Below, piece after piece: positions 9,077-18,779 of a stretch of DNA of 64,000 bases. Below the pieces are notes generated by a model that was not told the DNA's origin, ran no database searches, and saw nothing but the letters and a program-made list of their open reading frames with translations. The stretch is from Verrucomicrobiota bacterium (GTDB lineage: Bacteria; Verrucomicrobiota; Verrucomicrobiia; Limisphaerales; JAEYXS01), in assembly GCA_023431185.1 (NCBI GenBank), contig JAEYXS010000124.1, forward strand, positions 49,740-113,739, written 5' to 3'. Position numbers and translations under genes: made by a program. How positions within the stretch are numbered: position 1 is the stretch's first letter; every line of letters begins with the position of its first letter.

Positions 9077-10617
9077 TTATGCGTAAGGGTCCACCTTGAT
9101 TTTCAGCATTCGCGGCAATACGTCTGGGTCCACGTTCGCCACGTTCCCGCGTTTTTCTTTCGCCATGGCAGCCGCCAGACCAGCCACTTGCCCCGTCGTC
9201 ATCCACAGCGGCTCCATGCGCAGCACCGACATCGCGACATGGGTGGACGATAACGCCACCGGCACCAGCAGATTATCGAGCTTCTTAGGCAGCATCGCCC
9301 CATAAGGCACCTGCCCCGGCTGAGCTGGCCCAAAAGCCTTCTTCGGATACCACAAGACACCTTCCATGAACCCCTCCACGGCAAAGCGACGGTCATGGCA
9401 GGGATGGACATCGAAAGAGTGTTCCCCGATGGCGATGGAATGTTCCACCTTGGGTGTGCGCCCGGTTTTCGGGTTCACGATGAAATTATGCTGCGTCACC
9501 AGCGCGCGGCCCTCGATCCGCCGCCCCTGCCTTACATAAATCTGCCAGGGCCAGTGACTATTGCCCGCGAACTCATCCCGATGCAGTCCGGCCCTGCGCC
9601 ATGCCTCACGAATCTTGTCCGGCACTCCCGGATGATTCTGAAGAAACCAAATGTATCCGGCGGCGTGATCCACATGAAACTGTTCCAATCGTGCCCGATG
9701 ATGCCGGTCCGCCTCCGGCCAAGTCCAGCTCACGCCGGGACAATTCAGGCTGGTGAGCTGGTCGATGGAACCGTTGAGTTGAAATTTCTGATGCGGCAAA
9801 GGCGTGCCATACCCTCTAGTCTTCACGCGGCCAGTTTTGAAATCTTCCAGTAGCGGCAGGTAATCCTGCAGATGCTGCGGGCACAGAAGGCTTGAATGGC
9901 CGGTGACGGCTCGCCGGTGTCCGGCGTCATGATCTGCTCGCCAGTGCGCCAGTTCATGTAGTGGATGCCCGCCAGCGACTCGCCATGTTCGGCGCGCCCT
10001 TCCCGTCCCACCCGGCATGGCACCTTCGCCGCACCGGCGAGGTCGCCCTCGTAGGTGCCATCGATATAGGTCTTGGCTATCACTCCTATCTGACCGGCTT
10101 GCGGGGTCAACAACGCTACCAGTTCCAGCACATCACCTTTCACTTGAGCCCGTTCCAAATGATGCCCCCGCAAGAACTGGAGGTTTACCGCTTCCGCCTC
10201 CAGCATTTCCTGGAACGCCTGCTCGGCCACACTTGGTTCATAAAACCAACCATCCTTGATGAGCGGCCATTCTTTAGAATCAACACCGATGGTACGGGCA
10301 TATATGGCCCGCACCTTCTGAATGAACTCCAACATCAAGCCGCCAAAGAGTTCCAACCGCACGGCATCAGTGGTGGAAAGACCGCTTGCCGCCATGCCTC
10401 CCGGATGATTCTTGGGGCACGCGAGAATCACTTTGCACCCCCGGCGCGCCGCTTCAATGGCCGCCGCACAACCTCCCGGCGTGGAACCATACACAAAGAC
10501 ATCACATGATAATGCCGGATACAAAGTCTTGCCGGAAGCAGGCAACACACCCAGAGAACTCAGTTGGGCGGTAGCCACCCCCAAGGCACTGGCCTGCAAA
10601 AACTCCCTTCTATTCAT
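9077..10617 (-). pseudogene. FAD-dependent oxidoreductase (FAD_oxidored type), frameshifted
   Basis: Two overlapping reverse frames together make one protein of the FAD_oxidored family. The first part (from ATG 10617) has a Tat-like signal (MNRREFLQASALGV) and the FAD-binding motif VFVYGSTPGGCAAAIEAARR; it ends out of frame near 9823. The second part continues in another frame from about position 9880 with DYLPLLEDFKTGRVKTRGYG and runs to SVLRMEPLWMTTGQVAGLAA and a stop at 9077. The switch falls within about 9850-9890, where the sequence behaves as if one base were missing. It could be a true mutation or an assembly error. The Tat signal implies export of a folded flavoprotein. Conserved codon structure on both sides suggests the lesion is recent. 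Confidence 0.8.
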
Positions 10618-10721
10618 AAGCTTTATGGCAATAAAGTGCTGCGCATCGCACGGTTCCACCTCTTAACATTAACCCACCAATGCAACCTGCTTCTGCACGA
10701 ATTGCGACCCACAGGCACGCT

Positions 10722-11123
10722 CTACTGTCTTACCTCATCCCCCGTCTGCACCGTTCCCGTGATGATGTCCGCCGCGAAGTTGGAGTTGCGCGAGTGGGTG
10801 GATATCTTGATCTCAGCGATCTTGTTGCCGCCGCGATACACTCCAAGCCGTTGCTCCGTCTGGGGCAACCGGCCAAAACCGAAATCCACGACCACATAGC
10901 GCAACGTGTCGTTCACCATGACGATTTTGCCGGCAAGCTCATTTGCCGGGGCCACCTCAGGCATGTCAGCATCCTTGCCTTTGCGGGCGGATTTTTCTTT
11001 CGGCTCGGTGGGTGCTTTCACCACCGAAGTCTTTTCGAGGAACGGATTCTCCTCCTGATCTGGTTTGGACGCACAACCAAACGACAACACTACCGCCAGC
11101 CATACTACCCAGGTGAAACGCAT
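10722..11123 (-). CDS. Putative lipoprotein of unknown function
   Basis: 133 residues. The N-terminal signal ends in a lipobox-like VLSFGC (Cys17), then a Lys/Glu/Pro-rich linker of about 45 residues, then a compact C-terminal domain beginning AGKIVMVNDTLRYVVVDFGF and ending ADIITGTVQTGDEVRQ. The domain pattern (a beta-barrel-like G..V..VN....VVVDFG ... VYR.GN.IAEIKI ... GTVQ.GD.V) resembles small periplasmic domains common in Verrucomicrobiota. Function unknown. Confidence 0.7.
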   Translation of the reverse strand: MRFTWVVWLAVVLSFGCASKPDQEENPFLEKTSVVKAPTEPKEKSARKGKDADMPEVAPANELAGKIVMVNDTLRYVVVDFGFGRLPQTEQRLGVYRGGNKIAEIKISTHSRNSNFAADIITGTVQTGDEVRQ

Positions 11124-11249
11124 GATGAGAATAAACGACGGCAGAGCCGCTGAGTCAACTGCGGGTTGCTTAAGGGCGAGATCCGTTAAAAAAGTTAAAT
11201 CGTAAAAAACGGGGAAGTGGTTGAACCATTCAACGTTTCAAAGGATTCT

Positions 11250-12053
11250 TCACTTCTTCATCTTTGCCTGGATCGCCTGCCAGCGTTTGTCCCAGTCCAG
11301 CCAGTTCTCCTCCCATTTTTCGCCGGTAAAGGTTTCGCGGGCCTTGGGCAACAACGCTTCGTATGTTTTGGCCGCCTTTTGGAGGGTCTTGATGTCCTTC
11401 CATTCCAGGTAAGCCTCCATGAGCTCCAGATGATTGTCCGGGTACTCCGGGCTCAGTTCCACACAGCGTTGCAGATGCTGCCGGGCCTTGGACTTGCTAC
11501 CGATACTGGTCGGCCAGCCCGGAGCATCGAGATAAATCAACCCCAGACAACGGTCGGCCCCGGAGAAATGGAATTTATTATCCAAGTCGGCCGAGCGTTT
11601 GAAGACTGCCTCCATCTCCCGGACAATGGACAATGCCCCCAGCATCTTGGTGCGGGCCAATTGCCCCAAGTTCATGCCCAGATAGTAATGCCCCGCCGCA
11701 TGCTTGGGTGACCTCGCCACCAAAACCCGGCAGACCTCGATACCCTCCAAAGCTAGCTTTTCCCGAGCATCGTCATCCTTGGCAAACTCTGCCAGATCAA
11801 AGCAGGCCCGGCCATAGCGCCAGACCGCCTCATCGTTCTTGGGAGCTGCCAGATAGGCCTCACGGGCGATTTGATAGGCCTTCTCCGCCCGTGACTGAAA
11901 GATGTTAGTGGTGTTTTCAGCTTGGATGAAGCCGGCCAGCAGCAAATACATGAGCAAAACCACCAAGAACCAGCCCTTTCCACCGGCCAAACAACTTATG
12001 CCATCATGAAAACAATTAAGGCTCAGAGGCTTAGAATTAGTGGTTGCAGCCAT
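11250..12053 (-). CDS. TPR-repeat protein, membrane-associated
   Basis: 267 residues from ATG 12053. A hydrophobic segment (WFLVVLLMYLLLAGF) near residues 28-42 is followed by alpha-helical repeats of tetratricopeptide type (AYQIAREAYLAAPKNDEAVW, PKHAAGHYYLGMNLGQLAR, ARQHLQRCVELSPEYPDNHL). The open frame continues far upstream, but that part is antisense to hpnH and is not real. The divergent gene starts only 25 bases away, so a later start (TTG at 11990, just before the hydrophobic segment) is quite possible. Partner proteins are not evident. Confidence 0.75.
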   Translation of the reverse strand: MAATTNSKPLSLNCFHDGISCLAGGKGWFLVVLLMYLLLAGFIQAENTTNIFQSRAEKAYQIAREAYLAAPKNDEAVWRYGRACFDLAEFAKDDDAREKLALEGIEVCRVLVARSPKHAAGHYYLGMNLGQLARTKMLGALSIVREMEAVFKRSADLDNKFHFSGADRCLGLIYLDAPGWPTSIGSKSKARQHLQRCVELSPEYPDNHLELMEAYLEWKDIKTLQKAAKTYEALLPKARETFTGEKWEENWLDWDKRWQAIQAKMKK

Positions 12054-12077
12054 GTCGATGTAGCCTATACTACGCCA

Positions 12078-12317
12078 ATGCGGAAAAAATGGAATAGCGG
12101 GCTTTTGCTGAGCCTCAGCTTGCTGGCCTTGATTGGCAGCGGCTGTGGCGGCATAAATGCTACCCGCACCATTTCGCCTGCTACTTTCCTGTTGCCTGGT
12201 CTGTTGCACAATACACGTCCTGCACAGAAAACACCGTCTCTGACGGAACCTCTTCCGGCACAGACACCTGCTCTCAAACCTTTCGAGCCGGTGTTGCTGG
12301 CCGATGCTCAGTTTTAA
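12078..12317 (+). CDS. Short putative lipoprotein upstream of hpnH
   Basis: 79 residues. Basic start MRKKWNSG, a hydrophobic stretch, and a lipobox-like LIGSGC (Cys23), then a short Pro/Thr-rich tail. It ends 3 bases before hpnH and so is almost certainly co-transcribed with it. No family recognised. Confidence 0.6.
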   Translation: MRKKWNSGLLLSLSLLALIGSGCGGINATRTISPATFLLPGLLHNTRPAQKTPSLTEPLPAQTPALKPFEPVLLADAQF

Positions 12318-12320
12318 TCT

Positions 12321-13748
12321 ATGCGTTTCCCACTGGCTTTGACGGTCAAGATTGCCCGTCACATCATCAAGCACAAAGTCGCACGTACGCCGAAATTTGC
12401 CATGGTGTTGCAACTTGAACCGTTGCACACCTGTAACTTGACCTGCACGGGTTGCGGGCGTATTCGCGAATACTCCACCAGTTTGAAGGACATGGTGCCG
12501 CTGGAGCAGTGCCTCGGTGCCGCCGCTGAATGCGATGCGCCCATGGTTTCCATCTGCGGTGGCGAGCCACTGATCTATCCGAAGATCGAGGAATTGATCG
12601 TCGGTTTGCGCGAGCAAGGGCGTATCATCTACGTCTGCACGAACGGTGTGTTCATGCGCAAGAAGATGCGCGAGTATATGGCCGCCCACTTCTCTCCCGA
12701 GATGGAGACGAAGCTGCAGGAACTCGTGAAGGCCGAGCTGGTTACAGAGAAGGAAGCCGAGCAGATCCGCAAGTCCGACGAGAACGCCAAGAAGAAGGTG
12801 GTCATCAAGCCTTCCAAGTGGATGTATTGGAACGTGCATGTGGACGGTCTGGAATACACCCACGATCTCATCGTGGAACGTGAAGGTGTGTTCAAGGAAT
12901 GCATCGCGGCCATCAAGATGGCCAAGGTGCTCGGCTACCAAGTCGCCACGAACACGACGGTTTACAAAGAGACGGACGTCCAGGAGTTGGAAGATATGTT
13001 CAAGTATCTCTCCTACTTGAACGTGGACGGCCACACGATCTCGCCGGGTTACGATTACGATGCCGCCAAGAAAGACATGGTGGCCCGCCGTGGTTTTGAC
13101 CCGAAGGAGTTCTTCCTCACCCGCGATCTTACGCGCAAGAAGTTCAAGGATATCGAGAAGTGGGGCGAGATGTTCACCATCTTCGGCACGCCGGTGTATC
13201 AGGAATTCCTCGCGGGCAAACGCGAGTTGACCTGCACGGCCTGGGCGATCCCGACTTACAACGTGAAGGGCTGGAAGGCCCCCTGCTATCTCATGACAGA
13301 TGGCCATTACAAAGGCTATCAAGAGATGCTGGGCACGGTGAATTGGGAGAAGTATGGCGTGGTGGACGGCGTGGCTCGCGATCCGCGTTGCGAGAACTGC
13401 ATGGTCCATTGCGGTTATGATCCGAGTGGCGCGCTGAGCAACAAGCCACGCGATACATGGATCAACATGAAGTATAATTTCGGCGCCAAGCCCGCTCCGT
13501 ACACCGAAGGTTACAAGGTGCAGGCGTTCAACGGCGTATCCATCGGCAAGGGTCACCTGGCCGAGGCCAAGGCCGCGGTGAACAAGGAATTCGCCGGTGC
13601 GAAGTCGTCGTTCGCCCGCGGCGGTAATGATATTCCTCATGAGCATTCGCACGAAGCGGCTCCGGCTGCAGGTGGCGGGTGCGGTACGGGTGATACATCT
13701 CAACGGGATGATCTCCTTAAGAAGATTGAAGAAGCGAAGAATAAGTAA
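12321..13748 (+). CDS. hpnH: Adenosyl-hopene transferase HpnH (radical SAM)
   Basis: Radical SAM enzyme that joins a 5'-deoxyadenosyl group to diploptene, the first step of C35 hopanoid side-chain synthesis. The [4Fe-4S] motif is Cys38-x3-Cys42-x2-Cys45 (HTCNLTCTGC), followed by SICGGEPLIYP. The family hallmarks NVHVDGLEYTHD, VDGHTISPGYDYDAAKKDM, FLAGKRELTCTAWAIPTYN and CENCMVHCGYDPSGA are all present. At 475 aa it is clearly longer than typical HpnH (about 330-380). There is a helical, charged insertion at about residues 112-165, and a C-terminal tail of about 70 residues rich in His, Gly and Cys (HEHSHEAAP, GGGCGTG). A strong terminator follows; the hpnJ-like gene comes next. Confidence 0.9.
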   Translation: MRFPLALTVKIARHIIKHKVARTPKFAMVLQLEPLHTCNLTCTGCGRIREYSTSLKDMVPLEQCLGAAAECDAPMVSICGGEPLIYPKIEELIVGLREQGRIIYVCTNGVFMRKKMREYMAAHFSPEMETKLQELVKAELVTEKEAEQIRKSDENAKKKVVIKPSKWMYWNVHVDGLEYTHDLIVEREGVFKECIAAIKMAKVLGYQVATNTTVYKETDVQELEDMFKYLSYLNVDGHTISPGYDYDAAKKDMVARRGFDPKEFFLTRDLTRKKFKDIEKWGEMFTIFGTPVYQEFLAGKRELTCTAWAIPTYNVKGWKAPCYLMTDGHYKGYQEMLGTVNWEKYGVVDGVARDPRCENCMVHCGYDPSGALSNKPRDTWINMKYNFGAKPAPYTEGYKVQAFNGVSIGKGHLAEAKAAVNKEFAGAKSSFARGGNDIPHEHSHEAAPAAGGGCGTGDTSQRDDLLKKIEEAKNK

Positions 13749-13784
13749 GTAATCTCGCCGTCACAATCGGCTCCGTTTTGTAAC

Positions 13785-13820
13785 ACGGACTCACAAGTAA
13801 ACCCTTGTGGGTCCGTTTTT
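13785..13820 (+). terminator. Rho-independent terminator after hpnH
   Basis: A 13-bp stem (13785-13797 with 13804-13816, one G-T pair), a 6-base loop, and then a run of T from 13816 to 13820. Confidence 0.9.
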
Positions 13821-13879
13821 ACATTTATAGTCTCGCTCCAGAACTTGACCGGGTATTTGCGGACCAAAACTACTGCATC

Positions 13880-15346
13880 ATGAGCGCCCTGTTTCTCTCA
13901 CCACCTTCGTTTGATGGTTTTGATGGCGGCGCGGGTGCGCGTTATCAGGCGCGCCGGGAGATCACCAGCTTTTGGTATCCCACCTGGCTGGCTCAACCTG
14001 CTGCGATGGTGCCCGGCTCCAAGCTCCTCGATTGCCCTCCGCATAACATCGGTCTGGAAGAATGCCTGCGCATCGCCAAGGACTACGATCACGTTATCAT
14101 CAACACCTCCACCCCTTCGTACAAAAACGATTGCAAGGTGGCCGAGGCGATCAAGAACCAGAAGCCCGGCACATTGGTCGGTTTCGTCGGTGCTCATGCA
14201 ATGGTGCTGCCGACCGAAACCCTGAAAGGCTCCTGGGCTATCGATTGGGTCGCGCGCAAGGAATTCGATTACACGTGCAAGGAAGTCGCCGAAGGCCGTG
14301 AACTCTCCACCGTGGCGGGCATCTCCTACAAGGACAAGGAGGGCAAGATCCGCCATAACCCCGAGCGCGAACTCATCCCGAACATGGATGTTCTGCCTTG
14401 GGTGGCGGATGTCTATAAGCGCGATCTGCAGATCGAGAAGTATTTCATCGGTTACCTCCAGCATCCGTACATCAGCATGTACACCGGCCGTGGTTGTCCG
14501 GCGCAATGCACTTTCTGCCTCTGGCCGCAGACGATTGGCGGCCACAAATATCGTGTCCGCAGCGCACAGAATGTCGCGGATGAGATGGCTTACATGAAGG
14601 ACCTCTTTCCGCAAGTGAAAGAGTTCTTCTTCGATGACGACACGTTCACGGCCAATCTCCCGCGCGCGCGTGAAATCGCCAGAAAGCTCGGCAAACTCGG
14701 TGTGACCTGGTCCTGCAACAGCCGCGCGAACTTGGACTACGACACTATCCAAAGTTTCAAAGACAACGGCCTGCGTCTCTTCCTCGTCGGCTACGAATCC
14801 GGCAACGACGATATCCTGAAGACCATCAAGAAAGGCGTCACCACCGAGGAGATGCGCCGCTTCACGAAGGCTTGCCACAAGGCCGGTGTCGTTATTCACG
14901 GCACGTTCATCCTTGGCTTGCCGGTAGAGACGAAACAAACAATCGAGACCACCATCAACTTCGCCAAGGAACTCGACGTTTTCAGCCTGCAAGTCTCTCT
15001 CGCGGCCCCCTACCCCGGCACCGAGCTGTATGAGATGGCGAAGATGAACCAATGGTTCGTGAAGAAGGACAAGACGGATCTCGTAGAAACGGACGGCTTC
15101 CAGCAGAGCACACTCGAGTATCCCGGCCTCAACAAAGAAGAGATCTTTAACGCGCTTGAGGACTTCTACGAACGCTATTATTTCAACCGCTTAGGTAAAA
15201 TCCTTATCCCGCGTACCCCTTCATGGCGCATCTTCAAGACCATGTTGGAAGACAAGGACGTATTCAAACGCCGCATGCGTGAAGGAGCGGAATTCTTCAA
15301 GAGCTTGGCCCAGCGGCGCGAAGATATGGCTCCCGCCAAGTCTTGA
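13880..15346 (+). CDS. hpnJ: Hopanoid biosynthesis radical SAM protein HpnJ
   Basis: B12-type radical SAM protein. HpnJ in Burkholderia is needed to convert hopanoid glucosamine into the cyclitol ether head group. The ATG at 13880 begins MSALFLSPPSFDGFDGGAGA, the characteristic HpnJ start; the longer open frame from 13805 runs through the preceding terminator. The N-terminal region has SFWYPTWLAQPAAMVPGSKL. The SAM motif is Cys206-x3-Cys210-x2-Cys213 (GCPAQCTFC), then FFFDDDTF and GYESGNDDIL. 488 aa, normal length. No squalene-hopene cyclase or other hpn gene is in the window. Confidence 0.9.
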   Translation: MSALFLSPPSFDGFDGGAGARYQARREITSFWYPTWLAQPAAMVPGSKLLDCPPHNIGLEECLRIAKDYDHVIINTSTPSYKNDCKVAEAIKNQKPGTLVGFVGAHAMVLPTETLKGSWAIDWVARKEFDYTCKEVAEGRELSTVAGISYKDKEGKIRHNPERELIPNMDVLPWVADVYKRDLQIEKYFIGYLQHPYISMYTGRGCPAQCTFCLWPQTIGGHKYRVRSAQNVADEMAYMKDLFPQVKEFFFDDDTFTANLPRAREIARKLGKLGVTWSCNSRANLDYDTIQSFKDNGLRLFLVGYESGNDDILKTIKKGVTTEEMRRFTKACHKAGVVIHGTFILGLPVETKQTIETTINFAKELDVFSLQVSLAAPYPGTELYEMAKMNQWFVKKDKTDLVETDGFQQSTLEYPGLNKEEIFNALEDFYERYYFNRLGKILIPRTPSWRIFKTMLEDKDVFKRRMREGAEFFKSLAQRREDMAPAKS

Positions 15347-15431
15347 CGTCGGTTTATGCATTCCTACCAGTGCCGTAAACTTCGTTGGCCTTGATGCGAT
15401 TTCGCAGTAGAGTAGGACCAACGGAATCGCA

Positions 15432-17156
15432 ATGGCGCAAAACAACGATCCAAAACCAAGCCTTTGGCACATCGTGGGCATCCGCCCGCTATGGCTGATC
15501 GTGATCATCATTATCATCCTGGCCATCTTCATCGGCACCCGCTGGGGCTCTTCCCAATACGACCTCAAGCAGCAGGAACACATCTTGGAACAGGCCAAAG
15601 CTTTTGAGGCCAAGGGAGATTATCGCAGCGCAATCCTCAGCGTACGCCGCGTACTGCAACTGGACCCCAACCATATCGAAGCCACCCGGATGCTGGCCAA
15701 GCAGGCTGACCGGTCCAACTCCCCTTCCGCCCTGACCTGGATGAAAAGGCTCGCGGACCTAGAACCAGACAACCTCGAGAATCTGGTCATGTGGGCCCGG
15801 TGCGCCCTGCGCCAGAATGAGCTGATCGCGGCCGACCAGGTGCTGGCCCGCTTTCCTGCCGACAAAAAGGACAGCCTTGAATTCCACCGGCTCGCCGGTG
15901 CGCTGGCGGTGCAGGCCCGCATCTATCAAGCTGCTGAATTTCATTTCGTAAAGGCGGCCAAACTTAATCCCGACGGCCAGCAGGAACAGCTTAACCTGGC
16001 TTCCATCCGCCTGCTTTCCGCACGACCGGAGATCGTGACGGAGTCTCGGGCGACTTTGGAAAGACTGACCAAGAACCCTGATTTTGCCTATCAAGCAGCC
16101 CAGGCTCTATTAGCCGACAGTCTGCGCACCAATGATCTGCCCAAACAGATAGCCGCATCCCAAAAGGTCATTCAACTACCAGGCAGCCGTTTCGGTGACC
16201 GGCTGTTCTATCTGGAACTGCTCCGCCGGACAAAAGATATCCGCTTCGACACGGAACTGGCCGACTTGAAACAGAAAGCCCAAACCGACAACGCCAACGC
16301 CTCGGAACTCGTCGTCTGGATGAACGCCCGCGATCAGGCTGCCGAGGCCTATCAATGGGCGAACACGCTTCCCGCCGATATCCAGAACGCTCCGGCAATG
16401 GCTGTGGCCATGGCTGAAACGCTGGTGAAACTCAAGAAATGGGATGATCTGTATAGCACCACGGTCAAGGCCAAGTGGCAGGAGCTGGAATTCCTGCGAT
16501 TTGCGTTTCTCGCCCGTGCGCAACGTGAAATCAACCTTTGGGGTTCCTCGCGAAGTTCGTGGCGCCAGGCTTTGATGGAAGCAGGCATTGACCCGCAGAG
16601 CCGCAGTCTGCTGGCCAGGATTGCCCAAGGCTGGGGGTGGAATGCTGAGGCTGAGGACATCTGGTGGGCACTTGCGCGGGGTGAAACTGGCCGCATCCCC
16701 GCACTCAAGGCACTGCACAAGATATACATGGATACCGGTGACAGCCGCCGACTTTTAAAAGTGACCGAACTCATCGCCGACTTGCTGCCAGATGAACCGG
16801 TCATCAAGAACAACTATGCCATGCTCAGCCTCCTGCTGGGGCAAAACCTGCCTAAGGCCAGGGAGTTGGCCCGTTCCAATCACGAAAAGCACCCCAAAGA
16901 CCCGGCTGTGATTTCCACCTACGCTTTTGCCTTGCGTGAGGAAGGCAAACTGGTGGAAGCCGTGAACATCATGGAAGCGCTCCCGCCCGAGGCAAAAAAA
17001 ATCCCAGGAATCGCGGCTTATTGGGGCATCCTGCTGGCGGAAGCAGGCCGCGGCAAAGAAGCCCGGCCTTTCCTGGATGCAGGTGCCAGAGCAGACGGTC
17101 TGCTGCCCGAAGAACGGGAGCTGATCAAGGCCGCCCAGGCCAAAGCCACCAAATGA
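15432..17156 (+). CDS. TPR-repeat membrane protein coupled to exosortase
   Basis: 574 residues with one N-terminal membrane segment (LWLIVIIIIILAIFIG, residues 20-35) and many tetratricopeptide-type helical repeats across the rest (for example AKAFEAKGDYRSAILSVRRV, TYAFALREEGKLVEAVNIME). The bulk should face the periplasm or cytoplasm as a scaffold. Its TGA stop overlaps the exosortase ATG in a 4-base ATGA, so the two proteins are made together. TPR proteins such as PrsT/EpsH-associated factors commonly accompany exosortases; a scaffold role in surface-protein or polysaccharide export is inference. Confidence 0.85.
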   Translation: MAQNNDPKPSLWHIVGIRPLWLIVIIIIILAIFIGTRWGSSQYDLKQQEHILEQAKAFEAKGDYRSAILSVRRVLQLDPNHIEATRMLAKQADRSNSPSALTWMKRLADLEPDNLENLVMWARCALRQNELIAADQVLARFPADKKDSLEFHRLAGALAVQARIYQAAEFHFVKAAKLNPDGQQEQLNLASIRLLSARPEIVTESRATLERLTKNPDFAYQAAQALLADSLRTNDLPKQIAASQKVIQLPGSRFGDRLFYLELLRRTKDIRFDTELADLKQKAQTDNANASELVVWMNARDQAAEAYQWANTLPADIQNAPAMAVAMAETLVKLKKWDDLYSTTVKAKWQELEFLRFAFLARAQREINLWGSSRSSWRQALMEAGIDPQSRSLLARIAQGWGWNAEAEDIWWALARGETGRIPALKALHKIYMDTGDSRRLLKVTELIADLLPDEPVIKNNYAMLSLLLGQNLPKARELARSNHEKHPKDPAVISTYAFALREEGKLVEAVNIMEALPPEAKKIPGIAAYWGILLAEAGRGKEARPFLDAGARADGLLPEERELIKAAQAKATK

Positions 17157-18715
17157 TCCCCGCCCTGCGTCAGTCTTGGTTGAGCCTCGCGGCGATGGCC
17201 GCAGCCTGGCTCTGGACGTGGCTTCACCTCGCCATCGAGTGGAAGTTGAATCCCCAATATGAGTTTGGATTCGCCGTCCCATTGCTTGCGGTAATGTTGT
17301 TCCTCAGCCGGTTTACGAACATTGCCGAATCCCCCGCTCCAGAGCCAGACGAGCAGCGCCGAGGGCAGGCCTTGTGCTGGCTTGCTTTACTTCCGCTGCT
17401 GGCGGGAGAATTCATCCGGCAAGCTGATCCCTTTTGGCGGTTAAGTGGGTGGTTTCTACATGCGGGCGCTACGCTCCTAACGTTTGGTGTCATCTTGGCC
17501 TGGGGCGGACGCATCTGGTTGCGGGCGTCGTGCGTACCTGTGCTGTTCCTGGCCCTGACCGTCCCCTGGCCTTCACTGCTAGAAAGCAAACTGACTAATG
17601 GCCTGCTCGACGTGGCCACGCGCATCGCGGTCGATTGCTTGAACTGGCTGCACATCCCTGCGTTACAACGCGGCAACGTGATCGAGTTAAGCAATGGCTT
17701 GGTAGGCATCGATGAAGCGTGCAGTGGCATCCAGTCCTTGTTCTCCAGCCTCATGGCATCCGTATTCCTTGGTGCGTATCTAAGACTCACACCTTGGCGG
17801 CGGATCGGTTTGGTGGGGGCAGGTGTTTTGGCTGCCATCATCGGCAATGTAATTCGGATCATCGTGCTTACCAAAGCGGTGCAGCAAGGCGGTCACGCAG
17901 CTTTTGAGAAAGCTCACGATCCGGTGGGCATGTGGGCCAGCACCGGCATCTTCTTGACCCTGGGGTTGCTGGCGTGGTTTCTCCGGCCTCGTGAAGCCAA
18001 AGCACCTTTGCCGACCAAGTTCATCTGGCCGCTTACGACACCCAAGCATGCCAGTGTCCTGCTCATCGCCGTTCTGCTCGTGCCTCTGCTGACCATGCTG
18101 CTCTGGCGCACCATCGCAGGTGCTGAACGGGATGTGCTGGAGGCTCCGCACTGGACCGTCCGCACACAACCACCACCACCAGGCTGGCTCGTGAAGGCGG
18201 ATACCTTCACCGTGGAAGAACAGCGCATCCTTCAATTCACGGAAGGCGGAGCTTGGGCGTTTCAACGCGAGTTAGGCGTGCAAGCCTACATCGTGCACAT
18301 GTTCTGGTCGGCCGAGCGCACCATCCCCAGTCAGGCCTTCGGCCACAGTGCGCAGATCTGTCTGCCTAGTGCCGGTTGGAAATCGCTCGGCAATCCCTCC
18401 ACGCTCCAACTGACCGTAGGTACCAACCAGATCACCGGCACGCTCGGGTTCTTCGAGCAGGATGCGAATCGACAGGCTGTTTTCCAAGCCACCTGGCGCG
18501 GCACTTCGCTGAAACCGGCCACCGCGCAATTGACCGCTTCACGCTGGGCCCGGCTACAGTTGCTCAGGGAAGCCTACCTGCAAAAAGGTCACGAAACGCT
18601 CTCTGTCTATCTGCCCGCCCAACTGGCCGCCGCCAATCCGGAGCTGGCGTTTTCCAGTTTCTTGGAGCTTGTCCTAGTGGCCAACACTAACCGGCCAGCC
18701 GCTTCCCTGCACTGA
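17153..18715 (+). CDS. Exosortase fused to an EpsI-like domain
   Basis: Membrane transpeptidase-like enzyme that processes proteins with PEP-CTERM-type tails. The ATG at 17153 overlaps the TPR gene stop and gives 520 aa. About eight membrane segments occupy residues 10-310. The catalytic residues of the family are visible: Cys190 in DEACSGIQSL, Arg235 in GNVIRIIVLT and His255 in KAHDPVGMW. After a further membrane segment (about 345-362), residues 370-520 form an EpsI-like domain with the motif HSAQICLPSAGW. I found no PEP-CTERM substrate in the window. Confidence 0.9.
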   Translation: MIPALRQSWLSLAAMAAAWLWTWLHLAIEWKLNPQYEFGFAVPLLAVMLFLSRFTNIAESPAPEPDEQRRGQALCWLALLPLLAGEFIRQADPFWRLSGWFLHAGATLLTFGVILAWGGRIWLRASCVPVLFLALTVPWPSLLESKLTNGLLDVATRIAVDCLNWLHIPALQRGNVIELSNGLVGIDEACSGIQSLFSSLMASVFLGAYLRLTPWRRIGLVGAGVLAAIIGNVIRIIVLTKAVQQGGHAAFEKAHDPVGMWASTGIFLTLGLLAWFLRPREAKAPLPTKFIWPLTTPKHASVLLIAVLLVPLLTMLLWRTIAGAERDVLEAPHWTVRTQPPPPGWLVKADTFTVEEQRILQFTEGGAWAFQRELGVQAYIVHMFWSAERTIPSQAFGHSAQICLPSAGWKSLGNPSTLQLTVGTNQITGTLGFFEQDANRQAVFQATWRGTSLKPATAQLTASRWARLQLLREAYLQKGHETLSVYLPAQLAAANPELAFSSFLELVLVANTNRPAASLH

Positions 18716-18779
18716 AACAGTCATTTTCCTGTCAGCATTGCCAGTTGCAGTTTCGGCCTTTGTCCGTTACTAACATCGC

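Noticed and set aside
12054..13703. Reverse-strand open frame continuing the TPR gene to 817 codons
   Set aside because: It is antisense to hpnH, whose radical SAM motifs are unambiguous; only the part below 12053 is a real gene.
13805..13879. Upstream extension of hpnJ
   Set aside because: It runs through the hpnH terminator; the HpnJ family start is at 13880.
13898..15052. 384-codon reverse open frame
   Set aside because: Antisense to hpnJ, with no recognisable protein features.
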